This document shows, one piece after another, positions 1-5,446 of a DNA stretch of 5,446 nucleotides; position 1 is the stretch's first letter, and every line of letters begins with the position of its first letter. Below the pieces are notes generated by a model. It saw only the letters and a list, made by a program, of their open reading frames with translations. It did not search any database and had not been told where the DNA came from. This DNA comes from Maribacter sp. Lineage in GTDB: Bacteria > Bacteroidota > Bacteroidia > Flavobacteriales > Flavobacteriaceae. The DNA lies in the NCBI GenBank assembly GCA_030730545.1, contig JANQUX010000259.1, positions 1-5,446 of the forward strand, written 5' to 3'. A program made the translations under genes and the position numbers.

Positions 1-162
1 TTAGTTGGCTTCGGATTCTATGATCTTAACTATCAAATAAATAATATTCATATCTTAGAAAGTATTATCACCCCTATGAACGGTACTCGAGATGCTAATT
101 ATCTTATTGAATCTTATTTAAGAAAGAAACGGGTACTTAAAATAATGGAAATAAACGATTAG
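1..162 (+). CDS. C-terminal fragment of an unrecognised protein (5' end outside window)
   Basis: The frame is open from the first base and ends in TAG at 160-162, giving 53 residues. The fragment starts LVGFGFYDLNYQINNIHILE and ends RKKRVLKIMEIND, with a basic stretch RKKRVLK near the end. I recognise no domain and see no membrane segment or cysteine motif. Codon use is AT-rich like its neighbours, and the stop lies one base before the start of the channel gene, which supports a real upstream gene in the same operon rather than a chance open frame. The function cannot be assigned from this tail. Confidence 0.7.
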   Translation, partial: LVGFGFYDLNYQINNIHILESIITPMNGTRDANYLIESYLRKKRVLKIMEIND

Positions 163-163
163 T

Positions 164-1021
164 TTGAACGAGAACGAAAAACTGTCACCCTGGAGGAATA
201 AGATTCATGAAATAATTTATGAAGCAGATACCCCTATGGGTAAATTGTTCGATATTATTCTCTTCGTTATTATCATTTTCAGCGTAATTCTAATTATGCT
301 CGAAAGTGTAAAGGCTATTGATGCAGAGTACCATGAAATCCTTTTTGTATTAGAATGGGTAGTTACCATTTTCTTCACCATTGAATACATTGCACGCGTT
401 ATTTCAATTAAAAAACCAAGTCATTATATATTTAGTTTTTACGGTATTATAGATTTTCTTTCTACTATACCGTTATACATATCTTATATTTTTGCAGGCT
501 CTCAAGTGCTATTGGCTGTTCGCGCTTTTAGATTGCTTAGGGTTTTTAGAATTCTAAAACTTGCCCGTTTTCTTGGCGAAGCCTCGCAATTAAAAAGAGC
601 TTTAAAAGCTAGTAGAGCAAAAATTACCGTATTTCTTTTCGCCGTACTTATTGCATCGGTAATGATGGGTACCCTTATGTATTTGATTGAGGGTGATGAA
701 GCTGGTTTTACTAGCATACCTACAAGTATTTATTGGACAATAGTAACTTTAACTACCGTAGGTTATGGTGATATTGCCCCTATTACTCCGCAAGGTCAGG
801 CAATTGCTACCATAATTATGTTATTAGGTTATGGTATTATCGCCGTACCAACGGGCATGGTCACTGCCGAATTTGCGAAACAAGGAAAAGACACCTCTAA
901 CTTAAAAAATTCAGGAAGCTATGTTCATGTCAATACTCAATCTTGCCCTACTTGTAGCAAAGAAGGTCATAGAGATGACGCCAAACATTGTTATAACTGT
1001 GGATCTATACTAAATGAATAA
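164..1021 (+). CDS. Voltage-gated potassium channel (six-TM ion transporter family) with C-terminal zinc ribbon
   Basis: This 285-residue inner-membrane protein should form a tetrameric, voltage-dependent K+ channel. S1 lies near 27-49, S2 near 57-80, S3 near 88-110 and S4 near 116-137. S4 has positive charges at every third position (R120, R123, R126, R129, K132, R135), a classic voltage sensor. F71-x-x-E74 in S2 and D97 in S3 match the gating charge-transfer centre of Kv channels. S5 is near 153-175, the pore loop carries the K+ filter TVGYGD (198-203), and S6 near 212-236 contains VPTG (228-231). After a polar linker, C261-x2-C264 and C276-x2-C279 form a probable zinc ribbon. The start is TTG at 164: the next ATG is codon 25, which would remove the conserved-looking pre-S1 segment KIHEIIYEADTP, and a TAA at 152-154 blocks upstream extension. 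The gene starts one base after the upstream stop and overlaps miaA by 8 nt. The physiological role is unknown. Confidence 0.93.
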   Translation: MNENEKLSPWRNKIHEIIYEADTPMGKLFDIILFVIIIFSVILIMLESVKAIDAEYHEILFVLEWVVTIFFTIEYIARVISIKKPSHYIFSFYGIIDFLSTIPLYISYIFAGSQVLLAVRAFRLLRVFRILKLARFLGEASQLKRALKASRAKITVFLFAVLIASVMMGTLMYLIEGDEAGFTSIPTSIYWTIVTLTTVGYGDIAPITPQGQAIATIIMLLGYGIIAVPTGMVTAEFAKQGKDTSNLKNSGSYVHVNTQSCPTCSKEGHRDDAKHCYNCGSILNE

Positions 1022-1934
1022 AACTCTTATCTCCGTTGTTGGCCCTACTGCCATCGGTAAAACTAAATTAGCTATACGCTTAGCCCAACATTACAATACA
1101 GAAATCATTTCAGCCGATTCAAGGCAGTTTTTTAAAGAAATGAATATTGGTACTGCTGTACCCAGTATTGAAGAACTAAGCCAAGCTAAACACCATTTTA
1201 TACAGCACAAAAGCATTAGCGAACAATATACTGTTGGTGATTATGAGCGAGAAGCAATTGAAAAATTAGCTGATCTATTTAAAATACATGATGTGGTCAT
1301 TATGGTTGGTGGTAGCGGACTCTATGTGAACGCCGTTACTGACGGACTAAACACGTTCCCCACAGTAGACCCAAACATTAGAGAAGAGCTGAATGATGAA
1401 CTTTCTAAAAAAGGTATTAGGGTTTTACAGTCGAAACTAAGACATCTAGACCCTATATATTACGAAAAAGTAGATATCCATAATCCGCAACGAGTAATTA
1501 GAGCTCTTGAGGTTGCCATCGGTAGCGGACAACCTTATTCTTCTTTTATAAACAAGCCTAAGGCAGAAAGAGAATTTAAAGTTTTATCTGTCGGATTAAA
1601 GGCTGACCGACCATTAATTTATGATCGTATTAATTCGAGAGTAGATGTTATGGTTGAAACAGGTTTGCTAGATGAAGCAAAAAGTGTATTACCTTTTAAA
1701 GAATACAATGCATTACAAACTGTTGGTTACAAAGAGCTATTTAAATATTTGGACGGCGAATGGACGTTAGATTTTGCCATCTCAGAGATCAAAAAGAATA
1801 CTAGAAGATTCGCAAAAAGACAGTTAACCTGGTTTTTAAGAAATGAAGAAACTAAATGGGTCGATTTCGATTATAATGCGGAAACACTATTGCCAGAAAT
1901 TGACAATGAATTGGTAAATTTAAAAAATGGATAA
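1014..1934 (+). CDS. miaA: tRNA dimethylallyltransferase (tRNA isopentenyltransferase)
   Basis: This cytosolic enzyme transfers a dimethylallyl group from DMAPP to N6 of adenosine 37, next to the anticodon of tRNAs reading UNN codons, giving i6A, the substrate for MiaB. At 306 residues it has normal family length. The phosphate-binding loop is GPTAIGKT (10-17). D35-S-R-Q-F is the catalytic/substrate motif in its Bacteroidota form, followed by MNIGTAVP (43-50). GGSGLY is at 99-104, NPQRVIRALEV at 157-167, TVGYKEL at 236-242, and the basic tRNA-contacting TRRFAKRQLTWFLRN at 263-277. No expected motif is missing. The ATG lies inside the end of the channel gene (8-nt overlap, ATGAATAA) with no visible Shine-Dalgarno sequence, so translation is probably coupled to the channel. 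The gene's own stop overlaps the gluconokinase start in the same way. Many Bacteroidota carry two miaA paralogues, and which one this is cannot be told here. Confidence 0.97.
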   Translation: MNKTLISVVGPTAIGKTKLAIRLAQHYNTEIISADSRQFFKEMNIGTAVPSIEELSQAKHHFIQHKSISEQYTVGDYEREAIEKLADLFKIHDVVIMVGGSGLYVNAVTDGLNTFPTVDPNIREELNDELSKKGIRVLQSKLRHLDPIYYEKVDIHNPQRVIRALEVAIGSGQPYSSFINKPKAEREFKVLSVGLKADRPLIYDRINSRVDVMVETGLLDEAKSVLPFKEYNALQTVGYKELFKYLDGEWTLDFAISEIKKNTRRFAKRQLTWFLRNEETKWVDFDYNAETLLPEIDNELVNLKNG

Positions 1935-2415
1935 CAAACAGATTTTATTTGTAATGGGCGTATCAGGTAGTGGAAAATCTACCATAGGTAAGCTTTTAGC
2001 CGATAAATTGCATATTCCTTTTTTTGACGGAGATAGTTTTCACCCAGAGGCGAACGTTAAGAAAATGAAAGAAGGTCATCCGTTAAACGACGAGGATCGT
2101 CAAGGGTGGTTAGAAAAACTTAATGAAGTTGGTATAGCCAATTTAGAAACTGGCGCAGTTATAGTATGCTCATCTCTTAAACAAAAGTACAGAGCCACAT
2201 TAGGAAAAAACTTAGACAACAAACATCAATTTATTTATTTAGAAGGTAGTTTTGAGCTCATAGAAGCACGACTCAATAAACGAGAAAATCATTATATGCC
2301 TGCGGGACTATTACAATCTCAATTCGATGACCTTGAAACACCATTAGATGTACTTACTGTTTCAATTGATCAAGCTCCAATTGAAATTGTAAACGAGATT
2401 ATTAAAAAGTTATAA
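1927..2415 (+). CDS. gntK: Gluconokinase (GntK/IdnK family, P-loop kinase)
   Basis: The family phosphorylates D-gluconate with ATP to 6-phosphogluconate, feeding the pentose phosphate or Entner-Doudoroff pathway in the cytosol. The 162-residue length is normal for the small P-loop type. Walker A is GVSGSGKST (11-19). The substrate region holds DGDSFHPEANVKKM (34-47) and HPLNDEDRQGWL (51-62). CSSLKQKYRATL (81-92) is the family's conserved 'C-S-x-L-K-x-x-Y-R' block, and RENHYMPAGLLQSQFDDLE (119-137) matches the lid and C-terminal signature RxxH(F/Y)MPxxLLxSQFxxLE. The ATG lies in the miaA stop region (8-nt overlap, ATGGATAA), so the gene is probably coupled to miaA. It is the last gene before the terminator at 2421-2450. 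No gluconate permease, dehydratase or GntR-type regulator is visible, so expression probably follows the operon rather than gluconate. Specificity for gluconate rather than a related sugar acid is inferred from family motifs. Confidence 0.92.
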   Translation: MDNKQILFVMGVSGSGKSTIGKLLADKLHIPFFDGDSFHPEANVKKMKEGHPLNDEDRQGWLEKLNEVGIANLETGAVIVCSSLKQKYRATLGKNLDNKHQFIYLEGSFELIEARLNKRENHYMPAGLLQSQFDDLETPLDVLTVSIDQAPIEIVNEIIKKL

Positions 2416-2420
2416 AAACA

Positions 2421-2450
2421 AAAAGCATCCGGAAAAGGATGCTTTTTTTT
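2421..2450. terminator. Bidirectional intrinsic terminator between convergent operons
   Basis: AAAAGCATCC (2421-2430) pairs perfectly with GGATGCTTTT (2437-2446) around a 6-nt loop, and the plus strand continues into an eight-T run (2443-2450). The GC-containing core is GCATCC/GGATGC. Read on the minus strand, the same stem is followed by two runs of T separated by one G (complement of 2414-2424), so it can also stop transcripts from the response-regulator side. It starts 6 nt after the gluconokinase stop and ends 20 nt before the regulator stop, the expected place for a shared terminator between converging genes. Confidence 0.9.
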
Positions 2451-2469
2451 ATGGTAACTCTTGTTGAAA

Positions 2470-3183
2470 TTATTCGCCTTCGGTCTTTACTACCAAACGG
2501 AAACCTTCACCATGAATATTCAATATCTCTACGGTGTCATCAACTTTTAGATACTTACGTAACTTGGCAATGTAAACATCCATACTACGTGAAGTAAAAT
2601 AATTATCATCTCTCCAGATTTTAGTCAATGCTAACTCTCTTGGCATTAAATCATTTTCATGCAAAGCCAGTAAACGTAACAACTCATTCTCTTTAGGAGA
2701 AAGTTTAATGGACTCGGTATCTTTATATTTCAAGAATCTTAATTTAGAATTTAAGTGGAAACCACCAATTGTAAATTCGAATTTCTTGCTATCTGCCAAT
2801 CCATTAGAAGCTTTTCTTTGAAGAATAGCCTTTAATTTCATTAATAGAACCTCAGAATCAAAAGGCTTGTTCAAATAATCATCTGCACCAGCTTTATATC
2901 CTTTAAGAACATCTTCCTTCATCGTTTTCGCCGTTAAAAAAACGATTGGCACGTTCTCATTCTTCTCACGAATTTCTTTCGCTAACGTAAAACCGTCTTT
3001 ATAAGGCATCATAACATCTAAAATACAGATATCATAATTATCTTTTTTGAACTTCTCAAAACCTTCCATTCCATTCTTCGCCAAAGTGACATCAAAGTCA
3101 TTCATTGACAAATAATCTTTCAATACAATTCCGAAATTCGGATCGTCCTCAACTAAAAGTATCTTCTTGTTTATTGTTTCCAT
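2470..3183 (-). CDS. rprY: OmpR-family response regulator, RprY-like
   Basis: This 237-residue cytosolic DNA-binding regulator should be phosphorylated by the kinase encoded just upstream. The receiver domain (about 7-122) has the acidic pocket E12-D13-D14, the phosphoacceptor D56 in DICILDVMMP, T84 in VFLTAK and K106 in NKPF, so all catalytic residues are present. The C-terminal winged helix (about 137-233) includes LSPKENELLRLLA (161-173), the recognition helix region SRSMDVYIAKLRKYL (198-212) and the wing IHGEGFRL (223-230), typical of OmpR/PhoB proteins. Overall sequence and the kinase partner fit the RprXY system described in Bacteroides and Porphyromonas; the symbol is by resemblance, not by search. 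The ATG follows the kinase stop after the 6-nt spacer AAAAAT, with no Shine-Dalgarno sequence, so the two genes are almost certainly co-transcribed. Candidate target sites lie upstream of the kinase (4779-4857). Confidence 0.92.
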   Translation of the reverse strand: METINKKILLVEDDPNFGIVLKDYLSMNDFDVTLAKNGMEGFEKFKKDNYDICILDVMMPYKDGFTLAKEIREKNENVPIVFLTAKTMKEDVLKGYKAGADDYLNKPFDSEVLLMKLKAILQRKASNGLADSKKFEFTIGGFHLNSKLRFLKYKDTESIKLSPKENELLRLLALHENDLMPRELALTKIWRDDNYFTSRSMDVYIAKLRKYLKVDDTVEILNIHGEGFRLVVKTEGE

Positions 3184-3189
3184 ATTTTT

Positions 3190-4773
3190 TTATATTAACG
3201 GCAGTTTGATGTAAAATGTACTTCCTTTTCCTTTTTCACTTTCGGCATAAACTTCGCCTTGGTGGTCTTCAACTATTTTTTTAACGTATGACAACCCTAA
3301 TCCATGCCCTTTAACGTTGTGTATATCTCCGGTGTGTTCTCTATAGAATTTTTCAAAAACTTTTTTAAGAACAGCCTTACTCATACCAGAACCTTGATCT
3401 TGTACTTTTATAATAATGTAATTTTTAGCTCTTTCTGTAAACACATCTATTTTTGGCGCTTCTTCTGAGTATTTAATAGCATTATCCAACATATTTACAA
3501 TGACATTGGTAAAATGCATCTCATTAGCCAAAACTTCATATCGTTCTGCATCTAAATGTGTATGAATATAACCACCTCTATCATCAACAATCAATTGAAC
3601 ATGTGTAATTGCATCTTCTATAATGTCGTGAACATTGACCCTATCCTTACTTATATCAAGCTGATTTTTTTCAAGTTTCGATATTCGTAGTACATTCTCT
3701 ACCTGAGCATGCATTCTTTTATTCTCATCTCGAATCATCTGTAAATACCTCAAAACCTTTTCGTGGTCATTGATTATCTTCGGATTCCGAATTGCTTCAA
3801 CAGCTAAATTTATAGTTGCAATAGGTGTTTTAAACTCATGCGTCATATTATTTATAAAATCTGTTTTTATTTCAGAAATCTGCTTTTGACGAATTAACTG
3901 ATAAATTGCCCCTGCATACGCTACAACTATAATAATTGTAAACAATAATGACAGTAGGGCCAGACCTAAAATAGACTCTACCAAAAATCGTTTTTTCTTC
4001 GGAAAAGAAATTAACAAATCAAAATTTGAAACTCCTTCATAATCAACGAACATGGGAGATTTATAGATATTCGCCTCTGCATATTTAAATTTCGGCGATT
4101 TTACTTTGGTCGGTAGACCATTACTATAAACACCATATTCAAAAGCAATATCAACACCTCTATTTTCTAACTCGCGTTGCAATAACAACTCAATTTCTTG
4201 TTTAGAAACACGTTTATGAATAGGCACACGCTTGGCGTAAACCATAAACACATCTTCCATGGCGGCTTTTTCCATTTTAGTAATCCCGCCAATTTTTTCA
4301 AATCGTTGTATGGGGTTTAATCTTGGAGTATTGCCTTCTAAATCGAAATCTTCTCTAAAAATAGATGTCGTTCTTTTACTGGTATAACTTTTAATGATGG
4401 TAGTATCTGCACCATCACTACTATCAAAGAACGTAGAAGAAATACCATAATCCTCTTCTAAAATACCGTGTTCGTACAGTAAAATTTCATTGGAATTGAC
4501 ATCCTTATCAATAAAGAAAAAATTTGTAAGCTGAGTACCCTTAAGCTCTCCTCCAGCACTATCCTTCGCATGTAAATACCTGTCGAAATAATTTTTAGAT
4601 TCTCTTTCTGTAATTTTATTGGTGACGCTGTTCAAGGCTTCAGATACACTGCTAGAAAATTGCTCTTCTCCGCTATCTATAGATTTACTAATCCAGAAAC
4701 TTTGAACGAAAATCAGACCAATAAGAGAAAGGCTCATTAAAACTATTAAGAGCACAAATAACTTTTTGTTCAT
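3190..4773 (-). CDS. rprX: Membrane sensor histidine kinase, RprX-like
   Basis: This 527-residue inner-membrane kinase should autophosphorylate on histidine and pass the phosphate to the adjacent regulator. TM1 is at about 5-27 (no separate cleavable signal needed) and TM2 at about 265-292. Between them is a periplasmic sensor region of roughly 235 residues in which I recognise no named domain; its first part is rich in Ser, Asp and Glu. The cytoplasmic part starts directly after TM2, with no obvious HAMP or PAS domain. H312 lies in NNMTHEFKTPIATI, the HisKA box in its Bacteroidota form. The ATPase domain has the N box NMLDNAIKYS (427-436, N431), G1 DQGSGM (459-464), the F box FEKFYR (473-478), G2 GHGLGL (489-494) and G3 GKGSTF (515-520). 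All catalytic boxes are intact. The gene follows coaE on the same strand after 83 nt and precedes its regulator by 6 nt. The signal sensed is unknown; the RprX name is by resemblance. Confidence 0.92.
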   Translation of the reverse strand: MNKKLFVLLIVLMSLSLIGLIFVQSFWISKSIDSGEEQFSSSVSEALNSVTNKITERESKNYFDRYLHAKDSAGGELKGTQLTNFFFIDKDVNSNEILLYEHGILEEDYGISSTFFDSSDGADTTIIKSYTSKRTTSIFREDFDLEGNTPRLNPIQRFEKIGGITKMEKAAMEDVFMVYAKRVPIHKRVSKQEIELLLQRELENRGVDIAFEYGVYSNGLPTKVKSPKFKYAEANIYKSPMFVDYEGVSNFDLLISFPKKKRFLVESILGLALLSLLFTIIIVVAYAGAIYQLIRQKQISEIKTDFINNMTHEFKTPIATINLAVEAIRNPKIINDHEKVLRYLQMIRDENKRMHAQVENVLRISKLEKNQLDISKDRVNVHDIIEDAITHVQLIVDDRGGYIHTHLDAERYEVLANEMHFTNVIVNMLDNAIKYSEEAPKIDVFTERAKNYIIIKVQDQGSGMSKAVLKKVFEKFYREHTGDIHNVKGHGLGLSYVKKIVEDHQGEVYAESEKGKGSTFYIKLPLI

Positions 4774-4778
4774 TGGGT

Positions 4779-4857
4779 GTTAAAATTAAAGATTTAACAG
4801 TTAGACGATAGTACGTTTAACCTAACCTTAACAAAAATGTTAAAATTGCTAATTAAC
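4779..4857. repeat. Cluster of six TTAAC/GTTAA pentamers upstream of the kinase gene
   Basis: Exact TTAAC occurs at 4794-4798, 4817-4821, 4828-4832 and 4853-4857, and its complement GTTAA at 4779-4783 and 4839-4843. The units starting at 4817, 4828 and 4839 are each 11 bp apart, that is, on one face of the helix. The first two are direct repeats in TTAACCTAACCTTAAC. The last two also form the perfect inverted repeat TTAACA-AAAA-TGTTAA (4828-4843). Tandem half-sites 11 bp apart are the known binding pattern of OmpR/PhoB-family regulators, and such a regulator is encoded directly downstream. A role as an operator is inference; AT-rich DNA will supply some of the copies by chance. Confidence 0.55.
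4806..4837 (-). promoter_or_regulatory. Possible Bacteroidota-type promoter of the kinase-regulator operon
   Basis: On the minus strand TTTTTG (complement of 4832-4837) is followed after 18 nt by TACTATCG (complement of 4806-4813). Bacteroidota housekeeping promoters resemble TTTG at -33 and TAnnTTTG at -7 with a spacer of about 17-23 nt. The upstream element fits well, while the -7 element matches only partly (TA, T and final G). Transcription would start near 4800 and leave a leader of about 27 nt before the kinase ATG. The direct TTAAC repeats fall inside the spacer and touch the -33 element, so a regulator bound there would more likely interfere than activate. The call is tentative. Confidence 0.3.
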
Positions 4858-5441
4858 TAGCAATCAGTTAAGATAGAAGCGTGTACTTGAAGAACAATTG
4901 AGCTAGTTCTTTCTAAATCAATATTTTCGATTACGAAATTGCTTGATTTAATTTTTATTTCATCATCAAGTTGATTATTAATTCTTGCCAGTACCTGTTC
5001 TCTGGTTGAATTATCGCGATCTAAAACACGAGATATACGCAGTTCTTTAGGAGCAGTTACTACAATAATTCGATCATAAAGATTTTGAGAATTGTTCTCG
5101 AACAACAACGCAGTTTCTTGAATTACATAGCAAGAATCTTGTTCTTTTACCCAGGCAAGAAAATCTTGTCTAACTACGGGATGCACAATACCATTAAGAT
5201 TTGCCAATAATTCGGAATCATTGAAAACTTCTTTAGCAATATACGGTCTATTTAATTGACCATTTTCATAAGCTTCATCCCCTAATAATGCAATTAGCTT
5301 TTCTTTAATATAAATAGATGTATTCATCAAATATTTTGCTCGGTCGTCTGAGTTATAAACGGGAACATCTAGTTCTTTAAACATCGCTGCTACAGTAGAT
5401 TTACCACTTCCTATGCCACCAGTTAAACCAACTATCATCAT
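4857..5441 (-). CDS. coaE: Dephospho-CoA kinase
   Basis: This enzyme carries out the last step of coenzyme A synthesis, phosphorylating the 3'-hydroxyl of the ribose of dephospho-CoA with ATP in the cytosol. The 194-residue length is normal. The N-terminal P-loop is GLTGGIGSGKST (5-16). D32-D33 follow the second strand at the substrate-binding aspartate position. HPVV (87-90), ETALLFE (109-115), R135 and R138 in the lid region, RINNQL (153-158) and SNFVIEN (167-173) match the CoaE pattern. The start can be either of two adjacent ATGs (5441-5439 or 5438-5436); the first is taken here, only 5 nt from the window edge, with AGAGA before it. The gene ends in TAG at 4859-4857, 83 nt before the kinase gene. 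No convincing terminator separates them, so read-through into the kinase operon is possible. CoaE has no evident functional tie to the kinase. Confidence 0.97.
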   Translation of the reverse strand: MMIVGLTGGIGSGKSTVAAMFKELDVPVYNSDDRAKYLMNTSIYIKEKLIALLGDEAYENGQLNRPYIAKEVFNDSELLANLNGIVHPVVRQDFLAWVKEQDSCYVIQETALLFENNSQNLYDRIIVVTAPKELRISRVLDRDNSTREQVLARINNQLDDEIKIKSSNFVIENIDLERTSSIVLQVHASILTDC

Positions 5442-5446
5442 TCTCT

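Noticed and set aside
502..717. A 71-codon open frame on the minus strand.
   Set aside because: It lies wholly inside the channel gene, opposite S4-S5, whose plus-strand reading has textbook channel motifs. The antisense product shows no domain or start signal.
3184..3195. The A7 run at the kinase-regulator junction as a programmed frameshift or fusion signal.
   Set aside because: The kinase ends normally after the G3 box and the regulator begins with its own ATG and an intact receiver domain. The A-rich spacer looks like an ordinary Bacteroidota start leader.
4828..4843. The inverted repeat TTAACA-AAAA-TGTTAA as a transcription terminator for coaE.
   Set aside because: The stem is only 6 bp and almost all A/T, and it is followed by GG rather than a T-run on the minus strand. 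It fits a protein-binding site better.
4774..4856. A small RNA or riboswitch in the gap upstream of the kinase.
   Set aside because: The gap is 83 nt, very AT-rich, and forms no stable paired structure by eye beyond the short TTAACA inverted repeat.
1..5446. A mobile element, phage remnant, CRISPR array, defence island or toxin-antitoxin pair.
   Set aside because: No transposase, integrase, terminal inverted repeats, spaced repeats or toxin-like small genes are visible. Every full-length gene belongs to a known family and base composition looks uniform.

Overview
The window is compact, AT-rich chromosomal DNA that most likely comes from a marine-type member of the Flavobacteriia (phylum Bacteroidota). 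The evidence is an RprX/RprY-like two-component pair with the NNMTHEFKTPI phosphorylation box typical of Bacteroidota kinases, a MiaA with the DSRQF motif common in that phylum, A-rich start regions almost without Shine-Dalgarno sequences, and tightly overlapping genes. The genus cannot be fixed from the sequence alone.

Layout. Plus strand, 1-2415: the last 53 codons of an unrecognised protein, then a voltage-gated potassium channel with a C-terminal zinc ribbon (TTG start), then miaA (tRNA dimethylallyltransferase), then a gluconokinase. These four frames follow each other with a 1-nt gap and two 8-nt overlaps, so they look like one translationally coupled operon whose promoter lies outside the window. 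A strong hairpin with T-tracts at 2421-2450 closes it and probably also stops transcription arriving from the other strand.

Minus strand, 5441-2470: coaE (dephospho-CoA kinase), an 83-bp gene-free gap, a membrane histidine kinase, then its OmpR-family response regulator 6 nt further on. The kinase detects an unknown envelope signal and should phosphorylate the regulator at Asp56. The gap upstream of the kinase carries six exact TTAAC/GTTAA pentamers, three of them spaced exactly 11 bp apart. That spacing matches tandem binding by OmpR/PhoB-type regulators, so it is a candidate autoregulatory operator.

The plus-strand operon joins unrelated jobs (ion flux, tRNA modification, gluconate phosphorylation), and the minus strand joins CoA synthesis with envelope signalling. 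I see no mobile element, CRISPR array, RNA gene or phage gene, and no clear novel system. The items most worth following up are the TTAAC operator-like array and the zinc-ribbon channel embedded in a housekeeping operon. There is no gene-free stretch longer than about 85 bases.
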